Source: Naumovozyma dairenensis CBS 421 (Eukaryota; Ascomycota; Saccharomycetes; Saccharomycetales; Saccharomycetaceae). Taken from it: 64,000 nucleotides of DNA. This document shows, one piece after another, positions 40,791 through 51,246 of this stretch. The position numbers and the translations under genes were made by a program. The stretch lies in NCBI RefSeq assembly GCF_000227115.2, contig NC_016479.1, positions 1,982,686-2,046,685 on the forward strand. Reading direction: 5' to 3'. Position 1 is the stretch's first letter; every line of letters starts with the position of its first letter. The notes under the pieces were generated by a model. The model worked only from the letters and a program-made list of their open reading frames with translations. It did no database searches and was not told where the DNA came from.

Positions 40791-42590
40791 TTTTCTGGAA
40801 GTAATGTAGTTCTAGTGTAAATTATATATTAGAACTAGTTTATTCTAGTTAAGTAGGGTGTGTAGAAATATCACATTAACAATCGTTTACACTATCTGAC
40901 ATTGTTAACAACTCTAAGAAGGTTAGTCGATCACAATCTCGATCTATGTGTGTATATTCTCCCAAAAAGGATACTTGTTTTCCTGTCATATCTTTGGTAA
41001 AAGTGTTTACTTTTTTTTGTTAAATTTATTTAGGCGATTAATTTAAACATAAACAAAAGATAATGTGTTTACATATCAAAAGTAAACAAAAAAAGAAAGA
41101 AATTTCGTTACAGGATATGATCATTGCTGGAACCGAATATTCTATAGATGCATAGGATAAGAATATTAAGAGCAAGATTAGTCATAGAGTAGATCCAAGA
41201 TAGAACATAAGTTCTGGAACTCTATGGAACATTACGAGATATGATTCTAGAAAATAATAGAAAAGTTGTAGAATATTCTAGAAAAATTTATGATTAGAAT
41301 AGGCTTATCCGACTACGTCTGAATATCTCCGGTTCTTATGTGAAGATAATATTTCTGTCCAAATGAGAAATTATATAAAGGACATGAAATGCAAGAATGT
41401 TAGGTATTAGTTTAAATACACTTTTAATTATATAATATAAAAAAAACCACGAAGAAAACATTGTATATTATTAATAAATGATTGAAACATATAAATCTGA
41501 TATTGCTCCACAAGATAAGATCCCAAAATCTCATCAATCATTACTTAAAGTAATACTAAGGAAAATTGAAAAAATATTGGTATTCTAAGAAGGGAAAACC
41601 ATTACCTTCAGTATTGCTCGACTAGTAAATGAAAGTGACTTACAACAATCTCGGCCAGGATTTGTGCCCGCAAAACAGTTACAACTATATTGCTTGCTCC
41701 TTCTAGCTCCACGTTCATCAATTTAAGCTTTTTATTGAATTAGTATGGGGAATGCATTATGACCTACGAACCTATACAAGTTTTATTAATAATACCAAAT
41801 CTATACACTTTAGTAAACACAAACCAGAAGATATATACGTATAGAATTCATAACGTTACAGAACACAATTAAAGTTTCTACCATTATACATGTACATTTC
41901 TCTCTGAGTAATTTAAACCAATGTACAATGCCAGTGCTCAGGTGTGGTTAGTCATGTGTACCTGCCCTGCTGCTGATGCCAACATACCTTAATATAAAAC
42001 CTTTAATGATCCTTCAACTTTATTGAGAACCGACCGTTCTACACATCCGCGTACGGAAAGTACAAAATTAAGTTGAAGGTGAAAGATCACGAAGTCAAAT
42101 ACAGTAACAATAGAAGGCTCAGAATTAGAGATAAAGTTGAGGGATTTCAAGTTTGGATCTTACGATCAGCAATAAAACGACAGACTATAATGTTACACCT
42201 TTGACTGGTTCTTTTTTGTTTGGGTGATTATCCTTAAGTCTCTATCTTGTCTTTCCTTAACAAATACTAATTGGCCCTTTTTTTCTTGCATAAAACTCCT
42301 GAAACTTCCACGGACCACATAATTTTTGGCTAAGGAAATTTCCCTAATATCCACCTAATATCCGTGATAAACGCGTTTTCCTTGGCACTTTTCTCCGGCG
42401 TTTCACAATTCAAAAACCTCGAAACTTTCCTCGACCTTTTTTTTGGGGGGGGGGGGGTGATTATATAAGCTAGACATCGTGTGATGAACTGATAAGGTCC
42501 CTTTTTTTCTAATTGTCTTTTAGAAATATCACTTGAAAATTATCCATATCGTACTGAAGAATAATAAATATACTACCAGATATTATAGAA
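40791..42590. other. Gene-free AT-rich stretch with possible further LTR debris, then the AIM2 promoter
   Basis: This 1.8-kb region has no long frame. Around 41000-41095 two copies of a GTGTTTAC/AGTAAAC-type motif face each other. At 41230-41290 there are repeated TTCTAGAA-type palindromes. The stretch 41370-41590 (a TATATAAAGG box, then a 36-codon frame from 41477) looks like an LTR end with a gag-like start, but I found no matched TG/CA ends or target duplication. The last 150 bp contain a G13 run and a TATATAAG box before AIM2. Confidence 0.4.
42445..42457 (+). repeat. G13 homopolymer in the AIM2 promoter
   Basis: Thirteen consecutive G follow a T8 run, 134 bp upstream of the AIM2 ATG, with TATATAAG at 42462-42469 just after. 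This is very unusual in such an AT-rich genome. Confidence 0.9.
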
Positions 42591-43340
42591 ATGGCATCTA
42601 ACCCTCCAGGAAAATGTTGCTTTTCAGGTTACCGTCATGAAGGTGAAACATCCGGTGTTCACGAAATGATGTACAATGTAGAAACTTATATCACTGGTAC
42701 TACATCTCCCTCAGATAAAGTAATTGTAATCATGACTGATGTCTATGGGAATCATTTTACAAATGTTCTGTTGATTGCCGATCAATTAGCTCTTGCTGGG
42801 TTTAAAGTGTATATCCCTGATATTTTATTCGGTGATATCGTCAGTTCAATGGATGGATCAGTAGATTTCAATGGTTGGTTAGCTAAACATGACCCAATCA
42901 CCACCAGAAAGATTGTTGATAATTTCTTATCCAACTTGCGCAAAGAATTCAACCCTAAATTCGTTGGTATCGTTGGTTATTGTTTTGGTGCTAAATTTGC
43001 TGTGCAACAAATAAGTGAAGTTGATGGGCTGGCTGATATATGTGCTATTGCACATCCATCCGGTGTCTCCATTGATGAACTTAAACTCATTGGGAAAAAT
43101 AAACCTTTATTGATTGCCGCTGCTGAAACTGACCCGATATTCCCTGCTGAATTAAGACATCAAACGGAAGATACATTAAAGGAAATTGGAGCTAGATACC
43201 AAATCGATTTATTCAGCGGTGTCTCACATGGGTTTGCTTCAAGAGGTGATGCTTCTGATCCTGTTATTAAATATGCAATGGATAAAGCTCTTCACGACCA
43301 AATTTTTTGGTTCAAGCATTTCTCTAAGGTCAATAAATAG
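42591..43340 (+). CDS. AIM2: Dienelactone hydrolase-family protein Aim2
   Basis: This 249-residue alpha/beta hydrolase matches S. cerevisiae Aim2 (246), whose physiological substrate is not established. The dienelactone hydrolase triad is visible: the nucleophile Cys131 in GYCFGAK, Asp181 in AAETDPIFP and His213 in [10 protein letters not shown]. The N-terminus ([18 protein letters not shown]) is family-typical. In S. cerevisiae AIM2 is YAL049C next to OAF1 (YAL051W), and the convergent arrangement with the OAF1/PIP2-type gene is kept here. On the other side is the transposon island and then PRE10, a chromosome XV marker. Confidence 0.93.
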   Translation: MASNPPGKCCFSGYRHEGETSGVHEMMYNVETYITGTTSPSDKVIVIMTDVYGNHFTNVLLIADQLALAGFKVYIPDILFGDIVSSMDGSVDFNGWLAKHDPITTRKIVDNFLSNLRKEFNPKFVGIVGYCFGAKFAVQQISEVDGLADICAIAHPSGVSIDELKLIGKNKPLLIAAAETDPIFPAELRHQTEDTLKEIGARYQIDLFSGVSHGFASRGDASDPVIKYAMDKALHDQIFWFKHFSKVNK

Positions 43341-43485
43341 ACGACAAAAATATATAAGCCCTCATGAAACGACCACGTATACTCTTTCGTAAATAGATAT
43401 CGATATATATATATATATGTATATATAATGCCAAAAATATCAAACAATAAACAAACATATATGACGTACAGTATCACGAGTTGGT

Positions 43486-46400
43486 TTACGAATTGTTCAA
43501 AAACCCATCGAAATCAGAAATACCAAGACTTTGTAATATACCAGGAATATGGATTTTTGTATCTAAATCATTCATTAAACCATTTAATGCTTTCATATTC
43601 TTCTCTGCATATGGAATGGGTGTGGTTGAATTGCCATTATGATGTTGATTTTCCATAAGTGGTGTCAATCCGCCATTGTTCGCGAAACTATCACTACCGT
43701 CCGAATCATTTTGTTTATATCTGTGCATGGCTAGCAAGTCCTCATAATTATTCGTACTTTTTAAAACATTTTCATTAGGTATTATTTTACCATTAAAGTC
43801 AACTTTATTATTATCTTCAAAGGTGTCGTCTACCAGCGTGTCCACTACACTAGGAACTTTGGAATGAGAAGAAATTGACGTATTTCTAGAGTTATACACA
43901 CCTTTCATTGGATCCAACGTGGAACCAACCAATACTCCTGTGATAGTGGATGCAAGTGTGTTTAATTCATCGACACTGGCAGATATCAAATGATTTCTAT
44001 TCATCATATTTTGTACTATAGGAACATCTTCTTTTAATTCTACATTAAATGTCATCTTTAAAAAATTCACTATCTTTGGTTCTGTTTGATCTGTTATCTT
44101 CACTGAAAATAAAAGCTTAACTAAATCACCTCTTTTTAACAATTTAAATACAATATCAAGAAATGAAAGCATTTTGAAAACTGAAAAATAAGTGAATCTA
44201 AAATGTGATGACGCAGATGAATAGAATTTAATAAATACATTTTCCAATGTAACTTTCAATGATTTAATAATTTTAAATTTTTCCAAATAATTTGTATACT
44301 CAATTGCATTATTTTTATCGATAGTATCAAATTTATCCTTCATCATATATACTGCTAAATCTAATCTACCAATCATAGCAATAAGGGTTATCAAAGTGGA
44401 AGGTAATCCCATTTGGATCACTTTGGATACGTTATATTTCAACAAGGGAGATAATTGATCCTCATATTTATCTTCAAAATAATTTTGAAATTGAATGGTC
44501 ATAGTTAACGCATCTACTGTGACTATTTGGAAAAATGATAATAATTGAGTTTTCACTTGTACTGTCTTATCATATACATATAATGAATCAAAATGAAGGT
44601 AAATTGCCATGGCACTTCTTAATAATATCAATAAGGAAAGACTTCTAGCTAAAAATGATGTCGAATTTGTTGTGGCGAATTTGGACATTTGTTTCCTATT
44701 TTCTATATTATCATCTTTAGGATATTGTGTAATATCAACAATTGCAAAGTCATTCATTACTTCACCTTTAATTCTGTTTCTTAATTCTTCAACTTCTTGC
44801 AACGAAAATGAGCCGTGGTAGGTTAATATGATCTCGTTTAATTTGAATAATAACATCGAAAGTTGAGCTCTTTTGAATGCAAACCTTTGGATTTGTAATT
44901 TATCAATTTTTGTACTTGATGATAGTACGGGTATCTTTTCCTTTTTGGAATCAGCTTCAACTCTTTCCATATAAGGTTCCAAAGAATTAGGATCTGTCAA
45001 ATCAATAAATGATTCCATTAAATTTAAAGGTGAAATTAAGGGATGCCCTCTAAAAGTTATTTCATAACATAATATAAGTGATACAGAAATCCATAATATC
45101 CGTCTTAAATTCAACAATCTAGGATCTGACATGTCAGAATTATTCAATGGTTCAAAAGCTGATGGGTCACGTTGTAATCCAATTGATATACTCAATATTA
45201 CTATGAGATTAGCCAAATAATCTGATGGACAATCCAAAAAAAAGTCTCCAGAATCTGGAGAAAATACTTGGTATGCCCAAATAAACAATAAACAGGATAT
45301 GATATTTTCATTTACAGTGACTAACCAATCTTCTGCGACCAGAGATTTTTGGGCTAATGTAATAATGTCATTTGAAATGGGGAAATTAGCTAACATTCCC
45401 CTTGTCACATGAGGACTATCAATGTTTGGATTGTCTTCAATGAAAGTTAATGAAACGTATGATATTTTCAATATTAATACTAATATCACTAAATTTTCAA
45501 TTTTGTTTCTTAACCCGTTGGTACCTAGTCTCAGTTTAATTTTATATTTATCATTCTCATCAATGAATAAAATGCTCAGCAAGGTTTCTTCCAAAATTTC
45601 TGGATCGACAAAGGGTAAATAAGAATACATATTTTCCATAAAGTGAGCTTTATAACCCATTATGACATCATATGGTGGCAATTTAGATTCGAAATCTTGA
45701 ATTAAATCTGTTAGAAGTTCAGAATATTCACCTGGGAAGGGTGCAGTATCTTCCAGGGAGGTTCCTGCAATTCGAGGACTTGGTGATCGAAGATCTTCAT
45801 AACCCATAAATGTTTCTAATCTTGGTCCTGAATCAAATCCATTAACATCTATCATTCTCTTTGTGTATTGATTAACTCTTTCTCTTTGTGCAGGGGTAAC
45901 ACATTGTCTCAATAGACTTTCCTTTAATTTAAAAGTTGGATGACTTAAATGTGGATGTTCTTTAATATTATTGATATCCATTCCGACAGTAGCTAAGATT
46001 GAATTCTTTGGTGCAGTAATAAATATGGCAGATACTAATGTGGATATAAAGACATCTTGTACTATTCGATAATTTTCAGATAAGGGATTAACTTCTCTTT
46101 TCATAATTGTAGTCATGATTAATCTTGGATTTGTTTTCAAAAGATTCACTCGTAAGACATCTGTTTTTTCCTTGTCATTGTCATTGTCATTGTCATTATT
46201 AGTTTTAATATTGTCAGTGATATTTGCTTGTTTACAGTTCTTTTTATTATTTGATATATTATTTATCGATTNNNAATTATCGTAACGCATTCGTTTACGC
46301 TGTTCCTTTTCCTTTAATAAGGAACTTGTCTTATTTTGCCAATATTCCAATTCCTTTTGTAATCTTTTCAAAGTAGCAGATTTATTTGGCCTTTTGGGTG

Positions 46401-46665
46401 GTTCTTGTTTAGCAACGTCATAAATACAAGTTATACCTATTTTCAAACATCGAGAACAAGATGGTTTTTCTTTATCACATTTAGTTTTCGATTTCCTACA
46501 TTCTTGACAAACGAATGAAAGTCTATATCTTTTCTTTTTCCTTTGAGCTAATTCCTCCTCCTTACTATCCCTGTTCTTCTTGGGAGTACCATCATTGCTA
46601 TCCAAAATATTGGTAGTTGTTTGTTCAAGATCTGTATCGCTATGATTTAGAAAGTTCAGGTTCAT
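43486..46665 (-). CDS. PIP2/OAF1: Zn2Cys6 transcription factor of the oleate-response pair (Pip2/Oaf1)
   Basis: This 1059-residue protein compares with Oaf1 (1047) and Pip2 (996). In S. cerevisiae these form a heterodimer on oleate response elements and induce beta-oxidation and peroxisome genes. The zinc cluster is N-terminal with Cys 53, 56, 63, 70, 73 and 80 (CQECRKSKTKCDKEKPSCSRC), followed by a linker and a short coiled coil (LKRLQKELEYWQNKTSS). The long middle homology region has few breaks. The gene order fits both PIP2 (after PRE10) and OAF1 (beside AIM2), and only one copy lies here. Three Ns at 46272-46274 leave residues near 131 undetermined. An Asn-Asp repeat follows (46172-46199). 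Confidence 0.93.
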   Translation of the reverse strand: MNLNFLNHSDTDLEQTTTNILDSNDGTPKKNRDSKEEELAQRKKKRYRLSFVCQECRKSKTKCDKEKPSCSRCLKIGITCIYDVAKQEPPKRPNKSATLKRLQKELEYWQNKTSSLLKEKEQRKRMRYDNXXSINNISNNKKNCKQANITDNIKTNNDNDNDNDKEKTDVLRVNLLKTNPRLIMTTIMKREVNPLSENYRIVQDVFISTLVSAIFITAPKNSILATVGMDINNIKEHPHLSHPTFKLKESLLRQCVTPAQRERVNQYTKRMIDVNGFDSGPRLETFMGYEDLRSPSPRIAGTSLEDTAPFPGEYSELLTDLIQDFESKLPPYDVIMGYKAHFMENMYSYLPFVDPEILEETLLSILFIDENDKYKIKLRLGTNGLRNKIENLVILVLILKISYVSLTFIEDNPNIDSPHVTRGMLANFPISNDIITLAQKSLVAEDWLVTVNENIISCLLFIWAYQVFSPDSGDFFLDCPSDYLANLIVILSISIGLQRDPSAFEPLNNSDMSDPRLLNLRRILWISVSLILCYEITFRGHPLISPLNLMESFIDLTDPNSLEPYMERVEADSKKEKIPVLSSSTKIDKLQIQRFAFKRAQLSMLLFKLNEIILTYHGSFSLQEVEELRNRIKGEVMNDFAIVDITQYPKDDNIENRKQMSKFATTNSTSFLARSLSLLILLRSAMAIYLHFDSLYVYDKTVQVKTQLLSFFQIVTVDALTMTIQFQNYFEDKYEDQLSPLLKYNVSKVIQMGLPSTLITLIAMIGRLDLAVYMMKDKFDTIDKNNAIEYTNYLEKFKIIKSLKVTLENVFIKFYSSASSHFRFTYFSVFKMLSFLDIVFKLLKRGDLVKLLFSVKITDQTEPKIVNFLKMTFNVELKEDVPIVQNMMNRNHLISASVDELNTLASTITGVLVGSTLDPMKGVYNSRNTSISSHSKVPSVVDTLVDDTFEDNNKVDFNGKIIPNENVLKSTNNYEDLLAMHRYKQNDSDGSDSFANNGGLTPLMENQHHNGNSTTPIPYAEKNMKALNGLMNDLDTKIHIPGILQSLGISDFDGFLNNS
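46272..46274 (+). other. NNN gap inside PIP2/OAF1
   Basis: These are three ambiguous bases in the assembly. The frame is open on both sides, so the length was probably kept in phase. They lie about 70 bp from a TCATTG-type tandem repeat. Confidence 0.97.
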
Positions 46666-47673
46666 TTGTAGCCGTTGTTATAGTACCTATAGTAGTAGTG
46701 GTACTGTGGTAGTAGTTCCAAATCCCATGGAATTTTTAATTGGTAAATGCACTTTCAAAAAGACAAGGTAATAGCAAGAGTTTGTCAAGAGCAACAATAT
46801 AAACAAATCAATAATCAATTAATAAATTAATACATGAATAAATGAAGCAAGAAGGAGATCTATCGACATCAGGGAGGAAGTTTTTCAACTTCCTCTGGGC
46901 TACGGCATGTTCTTTGTAAAGGAAATGCCATATTCTTTCTTGCCAAGATTTGTAGATCTGCGGTGCATTTGCCTTCTTGTTGTTTTTGTTTCTTTGTTTG
47001 TTTTGTTCCTTTGGTTTTACGTATACATAACGGGGGGAGAAAGTGTTGATGCATAACATTTGTACCGTACTGTACTGTACATATGGTTATGGAAAATACC
47101 GTGACTGATCCCATTCCATTTATCTTGGAGGGGAAAATCCAACCAATATGGCATCTGATATGGTTCTACGTAGATATATACAATTCACTAAAATAATGTC
47201 TTCCCTCTGCGTCTAGTTTAGTTGAAACTTTTAGATTCAAATGTCAATTCGCATCCAAATTTAAAAGTATAATGCAGTGCTAAAGGATCCTGCCTGTCTA
47301 TTAATATTCTCCAGATAGAGGCCATATGCATGTACCTAGTTGAACTATAAGATGACTAGCCATCACATATATACGACAATAATTCTTCACAACAACGCTT
47401 GCTTCTTGTAGAACACCTAGAAGTGTATTATAGTATTATATCATCATAATCAACATTCTAACTATCGTGTTTCTATTGAGTACACTAATTGGATGTTGTC
47501 TATCTACTATATATTTCTTTCTTGTTACATCCGCGGAAATAAAAAGACATGGCATGGAAATTAGCACTCTTGATAAGGAATAAAGAGTAAAAGAAGCAAG
47601 GCTGAGTCTAACAGCAAAATAAAATAGACTAGAGTTGAAAGCAATAAGGGTGGTAATACTCGTAAAAGCTGAC
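46666..47673. promoter_or_regulatory. Divergent PIP2-OAF1/SCP1 promoter region
   Basis: This 1.0-kb region lies between divergent starts. A perfect hairpin with 9-bp arms lies at 46874-46895, and GTACTGTACTGTAC-type short repeats near 47070. The minus-strand frames at 46808-47114 are not gene-like. I saw no complete oleate response element (CGG-N3-TNA-N9-12-CCG). Confidence 0.45.
46874..46895 (+). repeat. Inverted repeat GAGGAAGTT-TTTC-AACTTCCTC
   Basis: A perfect 9-bp stem has a 4-base loop, about 210 bp upstream of the PIP2/OAF1 ATG. It could be a dimeric binding site or a leader hairpin. Confidence 0.7.
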
Positions 47674-48306
47674 ATGAGCTACGATAAGAAGGCAGATGTA
47701 ACTTCGCTAGATTCCGATTTAACGGAACTACGAAGAAGCAAATTCTCAAAAGAATCCATTAAGGAGATTGAGAACTGGATATATGAAATAATACTTAAAG
47801 AACCACTTCCCAGTAGCAACAACGAGGATGGCGAGTCTGATCTATTAGACAAGCTAAAAGATGGAACAGTTCTTTGTAGAGTAGCAAATGTGTTATATAA
47901 AGCAGATTCAAATGATCATGATGATTGTCATATTAAATGGAGAATTTCCAAGATGCCATTTGTTCAAATGGAACAAATATCACAATTTCTATCATTTGCT
48001 AGACAATATGGTGTTCCTGAAGATGAATTATTTCAAACAGTTGATCTTTTTGAGAAAAAGGATCCAGCTAGTGTTTATCAAACTTTGAAATCAATTACAA
48101 GGTACGCTAATAGGAAACAACCTGATAAATTCCCCGTTTTAGGCCCTCAATTAACCGTTAAGAAACCAAGACCTCCAATCAAGAAAAAACCTGATCATTT
48201 GAAAGAGGGTCAAACCGGTTGGAGTACTCATGAATATGGTTATATGAATGGAGCTTCACAAAAAACGGAAGGTGTCGTATTTGGTCAAAGAAGAAATATA
48301 TTGTGA
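47674..48306 (+). CDS. SCP1: Calponin-homology actin-bundling protein Scp1 (transgelin)
   Basis: This 210-residue protein compares with 200 in S. cerevisiae Scp1, an actin cross-linker in cortical patches. One calponin-homology domain fills about residues 25-150 (IENWIYEIILKEPLP, LLDKLKDGTVLCRVANVLY, FVQMEQISQFLSFARQYGV). The basic Pro/Lys linker (KKPRPPIKKKPDHLKEGQ) and the C-terminal calponin-like repeat (MNGASQKTEGVVFGQRRNIL) bind actin. I start at the ATG at 47674 (MSYDKKADV); the longer frame has no ATG support. Its position matches YOR367W. Confidence 0.95.
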   Translation: MSYDKKADVTSLDSDLTELRRSKFSKESIKEIENWIYEIILKEPLPSSNNEDGESDLLDKLKDGTVLCRVANVLYKADSNDHDDCHIKWRISKMPFVQMEQISQFLSFARQYGVPEDELFQTVDLFEKKDPASVYQTLKSITRYANRKQPDKFPVLGPQLTVKKPRPPIKKKPDHLKEGQTGWSTHEYGYMNGASQKTEGVVFGQRRNIL

Positions 48307-48459
48307 TATAATTAGAAAAGGAAGTAAGTGGTAGAAACTGAAACGGATTTTAACGTATATATATAAATATGTATATATAACTACAGTATGCAAAGTTTAA
48401 AAAATAATATTAGATATATAAATGCGTTTTTTTCCCCTTCCTGTTCAACCGCAACATTT

Positions 48460-49038
48460 TTAAACGTCAAGACTAGCTTTCTTGAAACTTTCTTCCGAAT
48501 CTACTGCTATGATTTGCTTAACAAAATGTTTAATATCATCAGGAATACCATCTTCTAAATCAGAAGGCATGCAAATAAGTTGGTCCTTTCTTAAACTTTT
48601 AACGCATGCCCACATACCAAGACCTGTTTCACAATGAATCACTTTACTTAGATTAGCCTTCTCCACATTATCTTCATTCAATTCATGAATTTTGCTTATA
48701 TCAGGTGACAATAATAAGACAACATCCTTCTTTAATAATTTTTCCCAATTAACATTCGTAATATTATTAATCTGTTCTGTAACAATTATACATTTAGAAG
48801 GTTTCTTATTATCCGTATCTATCACAGTATTCTTCTCCTTTCCACTTTCCTTATTCTTCTTATTGTTCTGTTTGTTATCATCTTGATCCTTGTTTTGTGT
48901 GGAAGCCACAGAATTCTTATACCAAGCCCAACAAAGTAACCCAGTTGTGATTGCCAACACTGACCCCGTTATTAAAGTGCGTACCATCTTATTATTATTA
49001 CTACCAATAGTCATATTTCTTTTATTATTATTACCCAT
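48460..49038 (-). CDS. PEX22: Peroxisomal membrane anchor Pex22
   Basis: This 192-residue protein compares with 180 in S. cerevisiae. Pex22 anchors the ubiquitin-conjugating enzyme Pex4 to the peroxisome so the import receptor Pex5 can be recycled. After a short Asn/Lys-rich N-terminus there is one transmembrane helix (LITGSVLAITTGLLCWAWY), a charged linker, and the cytosolic Pex4-binding domain (KCIIVTEQINNITNVNWEKL, DVVLLLSPDI, HCETGLGMWACVKSL). The ATG at 49038 (MGNNNKRN) has AAG before it; the frame is open further upstream only to TTG. PEX22 is YAL055W in S. cerevisiae, another chromosome I gene inside this YOR block. It converges on SCP1. Confidence 0.9.
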   Translation of the reverse strand: MGNNNKRNMTIGSNNNKMVRTLITGSVLAITTGLLCWAWYKNSVASTQNKDQDDNKQNNKKNKESGKEKNTVIDTDNKKPSKCIIVTEQINNITNVNWEKLLKKDVVLLLSPDISKIHELNEDNVEKANLSKVIHCETGLGMWACVKSLRKDQLICMPSDLEDGIPDDIKHFVKQIIAVDSEESFKKASLDV

Positions 49039-49678
49039 CTTAAATATTCTATTATCAAAAATAATCAAGTTTTTTATTGTGTTTATTATCGGTATGTTAT
49101 GTCCTGTTTTATTTTATTATATTTATAGTCCTCTTGATTGGAACCCCCCTTAAATTTATATCATATACTATGTAGGTATATGCTTCACTTTCTTGCTATA
49201 AGGAAGCCGTCTGGAAGAGCAAGAATTATAGGAGTAAATAATTTACTGCTGAAACTGGGGTCACATACGACGAACGACCAATGAATGAACGGTACATTGG
49301 AATAAACATTAAAGACTGAAAGCGACGACGACAATAATAATATTGAGAAAGAGAACAATAGATGGTTAGAATAATGGCAAGTAAGGTATGTCTGTAAGTA
49401 TGTGTGTATGTAGCGGCGTGTAACGGTGGAACCGCCACACCGGCAATGGGATGAATGGCGGGGCCCTTAATGTTCCTTAGTGAATGGCGTTGCTCAAATT
49501 TGGGTGATGAGGAAGGAATAACATAACGCGAAAACTAGTTCAAGACAGTTTTTTTTTATTTTTTTTTTTTATTTTGTTAGACAACATGGGATTATTCATG
49601 CAGTTATCCCTGTGTAGAAGAAGGATATTTGGCCACAATGTGTACGTGGTATATACCTAATCTAATGATTCAAAATAA
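49039..49678. promoter_or_regulatory. Divergent PEX22/RAD17 promoter region
   Basis: This 640-bp region includes a GC-rich partly palindromic patch (about 49415-49470), an SBF/MBF-like ACGCGAAA at 49526-49533 upstream of RAD17, and long T runs at 49550-49570. Confidence 0.45.
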
Positions 49679-50974
49679 ATGTTACTCAAGAATATAGAAA
49701 ATACAACCAAGTTCTCAGCGTCTACGGTCCATTTAGATCATCTAACTACTGCGTTGAATTGTTTAGTCCCATTCGTAAAGACAGGTGCGAATAAAGATGA
49801 CGTTTTAATATATGTCGATAAAGATGGCTTATCATTTATTAGAGAGAGTAACCATGTCATTAGAATACAATTATACCTTTCCAAAGAATTGTTCCTCTCT
49901 TATACTTATTTAAATGGTTCTACAACCTCTTCAGCAATTGGAAATAATGATTCGGAGGAACATCGTCCCGATGGTGGTGAAGACGATCATATGGAGATTT
50001 GTGTGAAAATCAACCACATACTAGATAGTATTAACGTGGCAAATCGAAATATAGATGATATAATAGAATGTACATTATCATATAATGGAGATGGTTACCC
50101 CTTTGTCTTGATTTTTGAAGATTCATTCATATCTGAAAAGGTAGAATATTCAACATTTATTGTCAAAGATATGGACAATTTTGGGTTAATCTTAGATAAA
50201 GAGCATATCATTTTTGAATGTATCATTAAAGGAGATGTACTATACAAAGCATTAAAGGATTTAAAAGAAGTTAACTGTAAAGAGTGTTACATCTACGCAA
50301 AGACCAGTGAAAATGGGAACGATACCTTTGCATTCATCTCAAAATCTGATTTAGGTTATTCGAAGGTAAGATTACCAAATTCAAGATCAATATTAGAGAA
50401 ATTACAAATCTATGAGAACGATTCTACAACTATATGTCATGATGTACCCGCTATAGGATTTTTCGATTTCAACTCCCTGGATAAAATAAGAATCAGTACT
50501 AAAATTGCTAGCAAGGTACTTCTCCGAATGGATATACATGGTCTGCTGAGTGTTAATATTTTAAGTCAAACTGAAGATATTGTCATAACTGATGTCAATA
50601 AAGTAGATAATAACACTTCAAGGGCAACTAATAGAAATATGAGTTTACCTAAAAACTATCCAGGAATTGTAATAGATGTCACAATGTTAGAAAAGGAGAC
50701 AATTGATGTAAATGCACAACGAGATATCGAATTATTAATGGAAACAAATGAAATGGGCGAATATATAATAAACCCCCCCAAATCCATTAAAATCCAAGAA
50801 ACATCCACGAGGGAAAAGCTTGATAGTAGCATTAATTTGCTAGCTTTAGATAATTCAAGAGCGATCAAAGTGCCTGATTCAAACCCAAATGCAGAGGAGT
50901 CAGATGATGATGATGAACTTAATGGTAAACAATATGATATTGATCCAACAAACAATCTACCTTTATTCTTCTGA
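49679..50974 (+). CDS. RAD17: DNA-damage checkpoint clamp subunit Rad17 (9-1-1 complex)
   Basis: This 431-residue protein compares with 401 in S. cerevisiae Rad17 (RAD1-like). It forms the PCNA-like ring with Mec3 and Ddc1 that is loaded at damage and activates Mec1. The N-terminus has the clamp fold (FSASTVHLDHLTTALNCLVPF, VLIYVDKDGLSFIRESNHVI, QLYLSKELFLSY), and a second clamp lobe lies at about 165-290. An Asn/Ser/Asp-rich linker and an acidic C-terminal tail (ESDDDDELNGKQYDIDP) follow. The order SCP1-RAD17-RPS12 matches YOR367-YOR369. Confidence 0.94.
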   Translation: MLLKNIENTTKFSASTVHLDHLTTALNCLVPFVKTGANKDDVLIYVDKDGLSFIRESNHVIRIQLYLSKELFLSYTYLNGSTTSSAIGNNDSEEHRPDGGEDDHMEICVKINHILDSINVANRNIDDIIECTLSYNGDGYPFVLIFEDSFISEKVEYSTFIVKDMDNFGLILDKEHIIFECIIKGDVLYKALKDLKEVNCKECYIYAKTSENGNDTFAFISKSDLGYSKVRLPNSRSILEKLQIYENDSTTICHDVPAIGFFDFNSLDKIRISTKIASKVLLRMDIHGLLSVNILSQTEDIVITDVNKVDNNTSRATNRNMSLPKNYPGIVIDVTMLEKETIDVNAQRDIELLMETNEMGEYIINPPKSIKIQETSTREKLDSSINLLALDNSRAIKVPDSNPNAEESDDDDELNGKQYDIDPTNNLPLFF

Positions 50975-51246
50975 AAGATAACCATTAATGAACAAAAGAA
51001 ATAAAAGCTTTGCTTGTATAACTTTATAGAAAGATGTGATTTCAAGATCTCAATTAATAGCTTAAAACAGCTTCTGAATATAAAACAATCGTCCTATATA
51101 ATGAAAAACATAAATAAATAAGAATGAGGTTATTTCTTTCTTGAATTATTTAATGAAATATATATATATATTTATATATACACACTAAAAAATGCTAAGT
51201 ATAATAATATGAGACACAAACAACTAAAGAAATGAAGTTAATTCAT

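Noticed and set aside
49039..49068. Longer PEX22 start
   Set aside because: The upstream frame begins at TTG; the first ATG at 49038 has good context and gives the expected short N-terminus.
49374..49679. Possible intron-containing gene (ATG GCA AGT AAG followed by GTATGT)
   Set aside because: No TACTAAC branch point and no plausible second exon before RAD17.
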